Positions 1 through 7,539 are shown, numbered from the stretch's first letter. The stretch: 10,702 nt of DNA from CBDUBS01 sp965365445 (GCA_965365445.1 CBDUBS010000123.1:1-10702), one strand, 5' to 3'. Notes: generated by a model not told the origin, from the letters alone. A program made the numbers and translations.

Positions 1-418
1 GCTCGAAACGAACCGCCGTAACGGCAGCGGAATCGGTTGCCGGCCGTAGCGGCGCCAGGGCGCCTTGCAGCTCGTCGTCTCGCGACGATGAGAACGTCCG
101 GATGGTGGCAAGGGGCTCCGGGAGGGTTTCCTCCTCATCGAACCGTAGCTGGATGCCCCTGCGGGTACGCACGATGTATCCGTCATACACCGGTTCAGGC
201 GGCTCCGTAACGCCGTAGAATTGCTGATATGCCCCCGGATCCAGCCGGATGACTACATCCACCCGCCGGCTTTGGGGCTGTACGCCTTCCGGAAAATCCA
301 GCCGTACCGGCAGGCTCCGGCCGTTGCGGTACGTATCCCTGACTTCGTCCCGAACGTCGTGTACGATCGCAAAGAGCAGGCTGAAAACGATGAGCCCGGC
401 CCAGATGTAATTAAGCAT
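1..418 (-). CDS. SpmA-like / nucleoside-recognition (Gate) membrane protein, N-terminal part
   Basis: The frame is open from an ATG at 418 down to the window edge (139 codons, no stop), so the C-terminal part is missing. The protein begins MLNYIWAGLIVFSLLFAI, a single hydrophobic segment at about residues 3-18. This start closely resembles the spore maturation protein A / nucleoside-recognition (Gate domain) family of membrane proteins, whose transported substrate is not well established. A long hydrophilic stretch follows (about residues 19-139, rich in Arg, Asp, Glu and Pro), where I would expect further membrane helices soon after the first in ordinary SpmA. It may be an inserted soluble domain. 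The gene lies 136 bp downstream of uvrC in the same direction and could be read from the same transcript. The family call rests on a short N-terminus only; another single-pass anchored protein is possible. Confidence 0.6.
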   Translation of the reverse strand, partial: MLNYIWAGLIVFSLLFAIVHDVRDEVRDTYRNGRSLPVRLDFPEGVQPQSRRVDVVIRLDPGAYQQFYGVTEPPEPVYDGYIVRTRRGIQLRFDEEETLPEPLATIRTFSSSRDDELQGALAPLRPATDSAAVTAVRFE

Positions 419-554
419 GGAGGCGCAGGTGGAAGTCGAAAAGAATGGAATGCCTGCTATATAACAAGTCCCTGCCACCTGTCCTACCCGGTGCGGAGAG
501 GTTACATGCTATTTCCAAGCCTCCGCGCGACCGGACGGATGAGTCCAGGGTCGG

Positions 555-2396
555 TTACGGAGTGGTATCGTAAAAGGCACGGACCTTTTTTGCAGCGGAG
601 GGGCCTACTACTCCGGAAAGTGTTTCTATGTCGGCGGCTTTTACACGCTTGACCGAACCGAAATGGCGCAGCAGTTTGCGGACGGTTTTGTCGCCGATGC
701 CGGGTATTTCAAGCAATTCGGAATGCAATGTTTTGAGCTGCCGTTGCTTCTGCTGAAAGGTAACGGCGAACCGATGGGCTTCGTTGCGTATGCGCTGGAT
801 GAGCTGGAGGGAGGAACTCGTACGGGGTATGATGAGCGACTCCGTATCGCCGGGGAAGAAAACTTCTTCCAGACGTTTGGCTAGGCCGATCACCACGAAC
901 CGACCGTACACGCCGGTGTGCTGCATGGCTTCCACGGCGCTCGATAGCTGTCCCTTGCCGCCGTCGATGATGACGAGGTCGGGCCAGGGGCCGTTTTCTT
1001 CCTGTGTGCGCTGGTATCGTCTCTGGATAACCTCCCTCATAGACTGAAAGTCGTCGGGTTTGCCCTCGGCCACACTGCGGATTTTGTAGGTACGGTATTC
1101 GCTTTTCTTCGGCATACCGTTCTCGAATACCACGCAGGAGGCAACCGTCCCGGTTCCGCCGAGATGAGAGATGTCGAAACACTCGATGCGTCTCGGCAGG
1201 CGTGGAAGCCGGAGATCGCGTTCGAGCGCCCTCACGGCGTGCGGAACCCGCTCTTCCTCGCGTTTCGTTTTTTGATGGAGCCATTCATCCAGGAGCAACC
1301 GGGCATTGGCCTCCACCATGCGCATGAGCCCGGCTTTTTCGCCCCGCTCCGGCGTGCGCAAAGGCACCTGCTTGCCGCGGCTGGTTCGGAGCAATTGTTC
1401 CAGCGGCTCGGCATCCTCAACGGGCTCAGAGAGGTACACTTCGTCCGGGAAGAACGTCGTTTCGGTGTAATAGTCCTCCACGAAGTTCTGCATGAGCGCG
1501 CTTTCGGAAAAAGCTTCTATACGCCGCAGATACTTGTGCCGGCGGGCGATCATCTTCCCTTCGCGCACCTTGAAAAGGACACCGCAGGCGACATCCTCCT
1601 CGCGGTTTACGGCCAGCGCAAACAGGTCCCGGTCGATGGCATCCTGGCTGACTACTTTTTGCTTTTCGCTGTATTTCTGAAGGGCAATAACCTGATCCCG
1701 CAATTCGGCGGCCTCCTCGAACTTCATGACGGAGGCGAGCCGCTGCATTTCCGACTTGAGCAGATCGATGAGTTCGCCTGTTTTTCCGTTGAGCAGCTTT
1801 TCGATCTGCCGGATGGTTTCGTCGTACTCCGCCTCGGACTGGTAACCCACACAGGGCGCGGCGCATTTCTTGATGTGATACTCCAGACAAGGCTGGTATT
1901 TTCCGGCAGCAATTGGCTCCGGGGCCAGATTCAAACTGCACGTCCTGATCTTGAAGATCGACCGGATAGTCCGAAGCATGAGCTTCATGTTCTTGACATC
2001 CGTGTACGGACCGAAGTACCGAGATCCATCACGCACGATGCGACGGGTAGGAAAAATCCGGGGGAATCGCTCTTTCCTGATACAGATGAACGGATACGTC
2101 TTGTCGTCCTTGAGGTTGACGTTGTAACGCGGCCTCAGCTGTTTTATGAGATTGTTTTCGAGGATGAGCGCTTCTGCCTCTGTGTCCGTTACATACACTT
2201 CGACATCTTCGATCTTGCTTACCAGAATGCGCAACCGCCCTTCGAGCGGCCGGCCTTCCTGGAAATAAGAGCGTACTCGATTGCGCAGGTTTTTGGCTTT
2301 ACCAACGTACAATACAACGCCTTCCGCATCTTTATGCTGGTATACACCCGGCCGCATCGGAAGGTTGGCTAGTTTGTCTTCGAGTACGGGATTCAT
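555..2396 (-). CDS. uvrC: UvrABC system protein C (excision nuclease subunit)
   Basis: UvrC makes the 3' and 5' incisions around DNA lesions marked by UvrA/UvrB in nucleotide excision repair, in the cytoplasm. The 613-residue protein has the normal length and full domain order. An N-terminal GIY-YIG nuclease starts at G17-V18-Y19 with Y30-V31-G32, R40 and E80 at expected catalytic positions. A four-cysteine set (C153, C170, C178, C182) matches the known iron-sulfur ligands of UvrC. A UVR motif for UvrB contact lies at about 208-243. The RNase H-like C-terminal nuclease has D408 (CFDISH), D478 (IIDGGKGQ) and H541 (HRF), the expected triad. A tandem helix-hairpin-helix region (PGIGDKTVRKLL onward) fills about 560-607. 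The ATG at 2396 gives a standard N-terminus with no extension. A candidate promoter and leader hairpin precede it. Nothing is missing, so I expect it to be active. Confidence 0.98.
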   Translation of the reverse strand: MNPVLEDKLANLPMRPGVYQHKDAEGVVLYVGKAKNLRNRVRSYFQEGRPLEGRLRILVSKIEDVEVYVTDTEAEALILENNLIKQLRPRYNVNLKDDKTYPFICIRKERFPRIFPTRRIVRDGSRYFGPYTDVKNMKLMLRTIRSIFKIRTCSLNLAPEPIAAGKYQPCLEYHIKKCAAPCVGYQSEAEYDETIRQIEKLLNGKTGELIDLLKSEMQRLASVMKFEEAAELRDQVIALQKYSEKQKVVSQDAIDRDLFALAVNREEDVACGVLFKVREGKMIARRHKYLRRIEAFSESALMQNFVEDYYTETTFFPDEVYLSEPVEDAEPLEQLLRTSRGKQVPLRTPERGEKAGLMRMVEANARLLLDEWLHQKTKREEERVPHAVRALERDLRLPRLPRRIECFDISHLGGTGTVASCVVFENGMPKKSEYRTYKIRSVAEGKPDDFQSMREVIQRRYQRTQEENGPWPDLVIIDGGKGQLSSAVEAMQHTGVYGRFVVIGLAKRLEEVFFPGDTESLIIPRTSSSLQLIQRIRNEAHRFAVTFQQKQRQLKTLHSELLEIPGIGDKTVRKLLRHFGSVKRVKAADIETLSGVVGPSAAKKVRAFYDTTP

Positions 2397-2421
2397 TACG
2401 TTTCAGAAAATGCAGGAGAGC

Positions 2422-2453
2422 GGGTATAGCAGGGAAGCTACCTTTCCATACCC
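2422..2453 (-). promoter_or_regulatory. Foldable hairpin in the presumed uvrC leader
   Basis: The arms 2422-2427 (GGGTAT) and 2448-2453 (ATACCC) are perfect 6-bp complements. Inside them, 2433-2436 (GGAA) pairs with 2444-2447 (TTCC), closing a 7-base loop. A 5-base bulge (2428-2432) lies on one side only. The structure sits just downstream of the candidate -7 element, so it would form at or near the 5' end of the uvrC mRNA. A role in mRNA stability or translation is inference. It lacks a U-tract, so it does not look like a terminator. Confidence 0.3.
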
Positions 2454-2454
2454 A

Positions 2455-2488
2455 CAAAGGTTCAACATTCCCTCGACGTACCACAAAA
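2455..2488 (-). promoter_or_regulatory. Candidate Bacteroidota-type promoter for uvrC
   Basis: Read on the minus strand, TTTTG (2488-2484) is followed after exactly 21 bases by AACCTTTG (2462-2455). This matches the Bacteroidota primary sigma factor pattern TTG-N(about 17-23)-TAnnTTTG with one mismatch (A for the first T). It would give a leader of about 50-60 bases before the uvrC ATG at 2396. No transcription data support it, and short motifs like this occur by chance. Confidence 0.4.
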
Positions 2489-2504
2489 CCTCTCTGTTTT
2501 TCAC

Positions 2505-3887
2505 ATGGTACGGGCCGGCGTCTGCAGGGTACTCGATTCCCTAAACGATACTTCCAGCGAACGGCGGTACGCACCGCCTGGACAGGGCCGGGGAAGCATT
2601 GTGTCGGTGATTGTTGATTTCGCGGTCAGCGCACCGGCGACCAGCGCCGCGCTTTTCTCCTGTTTAGGCCTTTTCATGTTTTCGGCCTGTCGGTCGGACC
2701 CGGTCCCGGCTTCTGCCGGCGGCACAGCGAATCCGGTTATGTTCAGTGATGATGTACGATTCCTGAAAGCACACACGGAAACAATAGTCCTTTCCGATGG
2801 TGCAGGCCGCGCCCGAGTCGCGGTGGCGCCTGCCTGGCAGGGCCGCGTACTGACCAGTACCGCACGGGGAATGAGCGGCCTGAGCTTCGGATGGATCAAT
2901 CGCGATCTGATTGCATCCGGTGCCCGGGAACCCCACATCAATGCCTTTGGAGGGGAAGACCGATTCTGGCTCGGTCCGGAGGGCGGCCAGTTCGGGCTGT
3001 ACTTCCGGCCCGGCGATCCGTTTGATTTCGACCACTGGCAGGTGCCTCCCGCTCTCGATACGGAGGCCTTCCAGATCGAGCGACTGGAAACCGACCGGGC
3101 GGCGTTTCGCAAGGCTCTATCGCTCGTAAACCACTCGGGCGCATCATTCCACCTCGACGTGCATCGTATGGTACGGGTGCTGCCGGGGGCTGAAGCACTC
3201 CACGCGTTGATGCAGGATGAGGGCCTGAATGTCGATCTGGTCGCCTACGAATCCATCAACCGGGTCGCCAACATCGGTGAAGAGGCCTGGACGAAGGAAA
3301 CCGGCTTGCTATCCATCTGGATTCTGGGAATGTACAACCCTTCGCCGGCAACGACCATCGTTCTTCCGTTCATGCCAGGTCCTGAGGATCAACTCGGGCC
3401 GGTTGTGAATGATGTTTATTTCGGGCCCGTGCCGTCAGGCCGGCTGATCGTTCGGGATGGGGTTCTGTTTTTCAGAGGGGACGGCCTCTACCGGAGTAAA
3501 ATCGGGTTGTCGCCCCGGCGCGCCCGGTCCGTTCTCGGGAGCTTCGATACCCGAAACGAAGCGCTCACCATCGTGCAATATGCACCGTTTCACGGGGGCG
3601 GGCCATACGTAAACTCCATGTGGGAGATACAGGACGATCCCTACGGCGGCGATGTCGTCAATAGTTACAACGACGGTCCGCCCGCACCGGGCGCGGAACC
3701 ACTGGGACCGTTTTATGAGTTGGAAACCTCCTCTCCGGCCGCTGCACTACGCCCGGGAGAATCCATAACCCACATCCATCGTACCTTTCACGTTCAGGGG
3801 GACCGGCCTGCGATGAACCGGATCGCTCGTGATGTGCTCGGGATAGGACTGGACGGAATCGAGGCGGCGTTCTCGAAATCTAACTAA
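2505..3887 (+). CDS. Exported putative lipoprotein of an uncharacterised family (DUF6786-like)
   Basis: I do not know a function for this protein. Residues about 34-61 are hydrophobic and end in MFSAC, a plausible though non-ideal lipobox with C62, so it is probably an exported lipoprotein. The body is rich in beta-type sequence with distinctive blocks: GGEDRFWLGPEGGQF at 149-163, YVNSMWEIQ at 368-376, and DVVNSYNDGP followed by FYELETSSPA at 383-412. These recall the family annotated DUF6786 in Bacteroidota and planctomycetes, possibly with a mutarotase-like beta-sandwich; this is from memory. The start is uncertain. The ATG at 2505 has no visible ribosome site and gives a long N-region holding all the arginines. 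A GTG at 2601 has GGGGAA just upstream but gives a signal peptide with no positive charge. The GH18-like lipoprotein gene follows 24 bp later, so the two are probably co-transcribed and may share a substrate. Confidence 0.8.
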   Translation: MVRAGVCRVLDSLNDTSSERRYAPPGQGRGSIVSVIVDFAVSAPATSAALFSCLGLFMFSACRSDPVPASAGGTANPVMFSDDVRFLKAHTETIVLSDGAGRARVAVAPAWQGRVLTSTARGMSGLSFGWINRDLIASGAREPHINAFGGEDRFWLGPEGGQFGLYFRPGDPFDFDHWQVPPALDTEAFQIERLETDRAAFRKALSLVNHSGASFHLDVHRMVRVLPGAEALHALMQDEGLNVDLVAYESINRVANIGEEAWTKETGLLSIWILGMYNPSPATTIVLPFMPGPEDQLGPVVNDVYFGPVPSGRLIVRDGVLFFRGDGLYRSKIGLSPRRARSVLGSFDTRNEALTIVQYAPFHGGGPYVNSMWEIQDDPYGGDVVNSYNDGPPAPGAEPLGPFYELETSSPAAALRPGESITHIHRTFHVQGDRPAMNRIARDVLGIGLDGIEAAFSKSN

Positions 3888-3911
3888 CCAGGAGGCGACC
3901 AGGTCGGAAGA

Positions 3912-5048
3912 ATGCAGCTCAGAATCGGCGATAGAGGACGGTGGCTGTTGCTCACGGGCTTACTCTTGGCTTCGTGTTCCGAGCCCAAGCCCGTAGTATC
4001 GCCCGTTGACACCGAACCCCATCTGGATTCGGGTTTGCGATTGTTTGGCTACCATCCTTACTGGATGCAATCTACGTATGATACGTACGACGAAACGCAG
4101 TTCGAGGGAATATTCTTCTTCACCATAGAGGTGGATGAAAACGGCCAGATGAAGGACCTGCATGGCTGGCCGGAAAGGTGGAAAGGCCTGATCGATTGGG
4201 GCGACCGGACCGGAACGCAAATCATTCCGACGTTGCTGATTACGCAGGCGGACACCCTCATCAGGGTGTTCGAGTCGCCGTTGCGCCGAAGGCTGCTCGT
4301 AGAAGCCGTTGAGAAGCGCCTCATCGATGCAGGAGCCGACGGCATTCACCTGGATATCGAGGTGTTTCAGCCGGTGCCCGAGAATGTTCGAAACGGCTAT
4401 ACGCTATTCGTGCAGGACCTGCGAAGAATGCTCGACCGAAAGCACCCGGGTATGCACCTGAGCGTATTCGCGCTGGCTTTCGATCAGGGGGATATCATGG
4501 ATGAAGCCGCCGTTTCCAGGGTGGTCGATTACATGGTTATTCAGGGGTACGACTATTTCTGGAAATCCGGGCCCGTTGCAGGCCCTCCCGCACCTCTCAA
4601 AGGCAACGGGGTAAACAACTGGGCGGGGGTGCTGGCCCGGCACCTCTCGCTGGGCGTGCCGAGGTCAAAGATTTTGTTTGCCGCTCCATTATTCGGATAC
4701 GAGTGGCCTACTTTCGATGAAACGCCCGGCAGCGCGACGCGCGGAGTGGGGCGCACGATAACTTTCGCCCCGATCGATACGACCATGTTGCCGAACCTGA
4801 ATGTTTCGGCCAGGGATCGCATCCGGCAACATGGTCTGAAACGGGACTCTACGACGGGCTCGCCGTATTATGCCTACCGCGATGCCGACGGCTGGCGGCA
4901 GGGCTGGTTCGATGACATGGTGAGTTTCGATGCCAAAGTGGCTTTCGTACGGGAAAACGGATTGGGCGGGCTCGCTTTCTTTCCTCTCGGTTACGATAAC
5001 GGCGAACTGACCTCGCGATTGAGCAAGGACTCGGCTCCTGCCCGGTGA
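3912..5048 (+). CDS. GH18-like glycoside hydrolase lipoprotein
   Basis: The 378-residue protein starts with RIGDRGR, a hydrophobic segment and the lipobox LLASC (C22), so it should be lipid-anchored outside the cytoplasm. The mature part looks like a glycoside hydrolase family 18 TIM barrel, the fold of chitinases, endo-N-acetylglucosaminidases and YaaH/SleL-type peptidoglycan hydrolases. It has GYHPYW at strand 1 (46-51), the catalytic strand DGIHLDIE at 143-150 with the expected acid E150, a VIQGYDY block at 209-215 matching the MxYDY motif, and GGLAFFPLGYD near the C-terminus (352-362). The usual DxxDxDxE motif has His146 in place of the second Asp; other GH18 branches have Asn there, so activity is plausible. 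The substrate cannot be told; a GlcNAc-containing polymer such as chitin or peptidoglycan is likely. GGAAGA ends at the base before the ATG, with GGAGG further up at 3891-3895. Confidence 0.85.
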   Translation: MQLRIGDRGRWLLLTGLLLASCSEPKPVVSPVDTEPHLDSGLRLFGYHPYWMQSTYDTYDETQFEGIFFFTIEVDENGQMKDLHGWPERWKGLIDWGDRTGTQIIPTLLITQADTLIRVFESPLRRRLLVEAVEKRLIDAGADGIHLDIEVFQPVPENVRNGYTLFVQDLRRMLDRKHPGMHLSVFALAFDQGDIMDEAAVSRVVDYMVIQGYDYFWKSGPVAGPPAPLKGNGVNNWAGVLARHLSLGVPRSKILFAAPLFGYEWPTFDETPGSATRGVGRTITFAPIDTTMLPNLNVSARDRIRQHGLKRDSTTGSPYYAYRDADGWRQGWFDDMVSFDAKVAFVRENGLGGLAFFPLGYDNGELTSRLSKDSAPAR

Positions 5049-5106
5049 GCGTTTCATACCGGGCTGCACGGGCGTAACATCGGCGAGCGCAGCATCTTTA
5101 TATTTT

Positions 5107-6447
5107 ATGGCGTCACACGCACGAATACAGGCCATTCACCACCTGCTCGAGGTAGAGGAACACGGCGCTTATGTGGGCCTGGTGAAGCGCCCGCCGGGAG
5201 AGTCCGGCAGTCGTTTGGATGAGCGCACGATTACCGAATACGTCTCCGGTGTAACTCGGTGGAAAGGGTGGCTGGACTTTCTCATTTCCTCGTTCTACCG
5301 GGCCGACTTTTCAGCGCTCGAGCCGACCCTGAAGCAGATTTTGCGCCTCGGGCTTTACGATATGCTGCTTCTCGATACGGCTCCCCACGCCGTGGTAAAC
5401 GAATCGGTGGAACTGGCGAAAAAACTCGTTCGCCCCGATGCCGGACGCCTCGTGAACGGTATCCTGCGGTCGGTGCTCCGGCAACGGGAGGCGCTGCCGG
5501 AGCCGCCCTCCGACGATGAGGCTGCTTATCTGGCCATTCGTTTTTCGCATCCCCGATGGATGGTTGAACGGTGGCTGGCTAGGTATGGGCGTAACGCTAC
5601 GGAAGCGCTGCTCCAATGGAACAACGCGCGACCTCATTTCGGGGTGCGGGTCAATCGCCTGAAGATTTCCGTCGAAAACTTCCACCAGAGGCTGAACGAG
5701 CTGGGGGCAGAATGGCGCCCTTCGCCCTATCTGGAAGATTTCGTCAGGGTCAGCCGGTTGCAGCCGCTCATGGGGTCGGATCTGCTGAAACAGGGATTCT
5801 GCGCCGTACAGGACGAAAGCGCCGGCCTCATCGTTCGTGTGCTCGGGCCTCAGTCGGGGGAGCGGATAGTGGATACATGCGCTGCTCCGGGGGGCAAGGC
5901 CATTTATGCCGCCGTGTTGATGCAAAACCGGGGGCGCATCGACGCGCTGGACATCCACCGGAACCGGCTCCGCCTCGTTCAGCGGGCCGCCGTAGAGCAG
6001 GGTGTGACCATTCTTCAGATTCAGCAAGTGGATTCCAGCCGCAATGCAGTCGGCCCAGCCGAAACCGCTCACAGGGCGCTCGTCGATGCGCCCTGTTCCG
6101 GCCTCGGGGTGCTGGGCAAGCGGGCGGATCTGCGGTGGAACCGGACGCCCGGCGACCTCACCGATCTGGAGCGTGTGCAAGCCCGATTGCTGGATTCGGC
6201 CGCCGAGGTGGTACGCCCGGGTGGAGTGCTGGTGTACAGTACGTGCACCATCGAGCCGGAGGAGAATGAGCGACAGGCGGCGGCCTTTCTCGACCGGCAT
6301 AGCGACTTTACCCTGGAATTGCCCACCGCCGTACCGGATACGATGATTACCGGGGCCGGTTACTTTACTACGTTTCCACCCAGAGATGGGATCGATGGGG
6401 CGTTCGCTGCCAGGTTCCGAAATAGAAGTTCCTCTGAAGCGAGGTGA
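5107..6447 (+). CDS. rsmB: 16S rRNA (cytosine-C5)-methyltransferase, RsmB family
   Basis: RsmB uses S-adenosylmethionine to methylate a cytosine of 16S rRNA (C967 in E. coli) during small-subunit maturation. The 446 residues show the expected two parts. A NusB-like all-alpha RNA-binding domain covers about 1-135 (SHARIQAIHHLLEVEEHGAY onward, ending VNGILRSVLR). A Rossmann methyltransferase domain follows, with the SAM-binding motif DTCAAPGGKA at 256-265, the acidic residue in LDIHRNRL, the motif IV cysteine DAPCSG (C330) and the motif VI nucleophile STCTIEPEEN (C380). The C-terminal GYFTTFPPRDGIDGAFAARF block is typical. The ATG at 5107 is right for the NusB domain and has an A/T-rich stretch but no Shine-Dalgarno directly upstream. 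Length and motifs are complete. The E. coli position is taken from the family; the exact target here is inferred. Confidence 0.95.
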   Translation: MASHARIQAIHHLLEVEEHGAYVGLVKRPPGESGSRLDERTITEYVSGVTRWKGWLDFLISSFYRADFSALEPTLKQILRLGLYDMLLLDTAPHAVVNESVELAKKLVRPDAGRLVNGILRSVLRQREALPEPPSDDEAAYLAIRFSHPRWMVERWLARYGRNATEALLQWNNARPHFGVRVNRLKISVENFHQRLNELGAEWRPSPYLEDFVRVSRLQPLMGSDLLKQGFCAVQDESAGLIVRVLGPQSGERIVDTCAAPGGKAIYAAVLMQNRGRIDALDIHRNRLRLVQRAAVEQGVTILQIQQVDSSRNAVGPAETAHRALVDAPCSGLGVLGKRADLRWNRTPGDLTDLERVQARLLDSAAEVVRPGGVLVYSTCTIEPEENERQAAAFLDRHSDFTLELPTAVPDTMITGAGYFTTFPPRDGIDGAFAARFRNRSSSEAR

Positions 6448-6568
6448 GCGGAGCGGTCCGTAGTGCGGAAAAAATACCTGCCGCCTCCGAACCTGTCCCG
6501 AGGCCGTTTCGTATATCCGAGCGCATACACTACAGGCACGCCTTTCAATCAACCGTAGAGAATATCCC

Positions 6569-7036
6569 ATGATGCCACAGGCCGGACAAACCGCCCCCGA
6601 CTTCGAAGGAGTTACCCAAAACGGAGAAACGATTCGGCTGGCCGATTACGCCGGGCGGAAAGTTGCTCTGTATTTTTATCCTAAAGACGATACGCCGGGT
6701 TGCACCAAACAGGCATGCAACCTCCGCGACGGTTACCGGCAGTTACTTGACGAGGGCATCGCAGTGGTAGGCGTATCGGCAGACGATGCCGACTCGCACG
6801 CGCAATTTGCCGAAAAGTATGCCTTGCCGTTCCCTCTGATCGCCGATGTGGACCGCTCCATCGTGGAGCGATATGGCGTGTGGGGAGAGAAAAACTTCTA
6901 CGGCAAAAAATCGATGGGTATCCTCCGCACCACCTTCCTGATCGACGAAGAAGGCATCATCCGCCACGTATTCAAAAAGCCGCTGGTAGAGGAGCATACG
7001 AGGGAGTTGATCGAAAAAGCCCGTGCGGACTCATGA
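6569..7036 (+). CDS. bcp: Peroxiredoxin, Bcp/PrxQ type (thioredoxin-dependent thiol peroxidase)
   Basis: This enzyme reduces hydrogen peroxide and organic hydroperoxides with electrons from thioredoxin, in the cytoplasm (no signal peptide). The 155-residue length is standard. The active site reads YPKDDTPGCTKQAC: peroxidatic C45 in the TPxxC motif and resolving C50 five residues later, the arrangement of atypical 2-Cys PrxQ proteins. R120 in GILRTTFLID matches the conserved active-site arginine. Two consecutive ATGs (6569 and 6572) could each start it, differing by one residue; no strong ribosome site distinguishes them. It sits alone on the plus strand, 121 bp after rsmB, and its stop is only 6 bp from the stop of the convergent lipoprotein gene. 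I see no OxyR or PerR site that I would defend. Confidence 0.96.
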   Translation: MMPQAGQTAPDFEGVTQNGETIRLADYAGRKVALYFYPKDDTPGCTKQACNLRDGYRQLLDEGIAVVGVSADDADSHAQFAEKYALPFPLIADVDRSIVERYGVWGEKNFYGKKSMGILRTTFLIDEEGIIRHVFKKPLVEEHTRELIEKARADS

Positions 7037-7042
7037 GGCGGG

Positions 7043-7519
7043 TCATGGAAGGCTTCCCCATTGCAGCATGTGAGGCGGGCCTCCTGCCGGCTCCAGCAGA
7101 ACAACCACTGGTTTTTCCGTAACCGCGTGGGGCAGCGGGTAGCGGTATTCATCCTGCACGTACTCTTCGCAATCGTCGCCGTTTGCGTCGTGGTATAACC
7201 ACAGCTTCGCAGTATCTTTCGAGACTCGGTGCTCAAGGTCGAAGTCATGATCCCGGCATCCACCGCTGAAGGAAACGCGTATGAACACCGTGTCCTGCTC
7301 GATGAACGGATAGATGTCGGGTGAAGCGGCACTGAGGCTGGTCTCTACCTCGTACGGATCGCCGAAGTCAATCGCACCGTTGCCCGCGCCTGAACCACAG
7401 GATGAGACGACGAGCCCCAGAACCACTACGACCGGGTAAAGCACGGGTCGGCTGTATATGCCGGTCGCGCGGGCGCCGCTGTGCCTGGTTTTCGTGCCCC
7501 GCAGCCGTTGTGCCGTCAT
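7043..7519 (-). CDS. Small putative lipoprotein of unknown function
   Basis: I do not recognise a named family. From the ATG at 7519 it has 158 residues. An N-region with several Arg/Lys residues is followed by a hydrophobic stretch PVVVVLGLVVSSC, giving a lipobox with C41. The mature part is about 118 residues, acidic and probably mostly beta. Two cysteines in the blocks FSGGCRDHDFDLEH (C88) and HDANGDDCEEYV (C117) could form a disulfide or bind a ligand; the second block is rich in Asp/Asn like a metal loop. The frame continues up to an ATG at 7582, but that start would overlap the 5' end of the divergent gatB, so I prefer 7519. It runs against bcp at its 3' end. Export is well supported by the N-terminus; the function is unknown. 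Confidence 0.75.
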   Translation of the reverse strand: MTAQRLRGTKTRHSGARATGIYSRPVLYPVVVVLGLVVSSCGSGAGNGAIDFGDPYEVETSLSAASPDIYPFIEQDTVFIRVSFSGGCRDHDFDLEHRVSKDTAKLWLYHDANGDDCEEYVQDEYRYPLPHAVTEKPVVVLLEPAGGPPHMLQWGSLP

Positions 7520-7539
7520 GCGTCCGAAAAGTCTGTTTG
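7508..7539 (+). promoter_or_regulatory. Weak candidate promoter for gatB
   Basis: TTG at 7508-7510 is followed after 21 bases by TCTGTTTG at 7532-7539, which matches the Bacteroidota -7 pattern TAnnTTTG except for one base. It would give a leader of roughly 28 bases before the gatB ATG at 7574. The -33 part overlaps the first codons of the divergent lipoprotein gene. Spacing is the same as in the uvrC candidate, which adds slight support. Confidence 0.25.

Noticed and set aside
532..550. CGGATGAGTCC after uvrC, recalling part of a hammerhead ribozyme core, and a 4-bp GGAC/GTCC hairpin.
   Set aside because: The CUGAUGA and GAAA core elements are not both present and the stem is too short for a ribozyme or terminator.
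221..652. A 143-codon plus-strand open frame spanning the gap after uvrC.
   Set aside because: It runs antisense through the SpmA-like gene and the end of uvrC, is low-complexity in character, and has no ribosome site or domain.
1164..2372. A 402-codon open frame on the plus strand, antisense to uvrC.
   Set aside because: It lies wholly inside uvrC, whose motifs are complete, and its translation shows no recognisable domain. Long antisense frames are expected in codon-biased GC-rich genes.
5099..5106. TATATTTT directly before the rsmB ATG, close to the -7 promoter pattern TAnnTTTG.
   Set aside because: Transcription would begin inside the gene after the start codon the NusB domain requires, and there is no TTG at the right distance upstream.
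5311..6570. A 419-codon open frame on the minus strand, antisense to rsmB.
   Set aside because: It is the shadow of rsmB; the real gene has all catalytic motifs and the antisense product resembles nothing.
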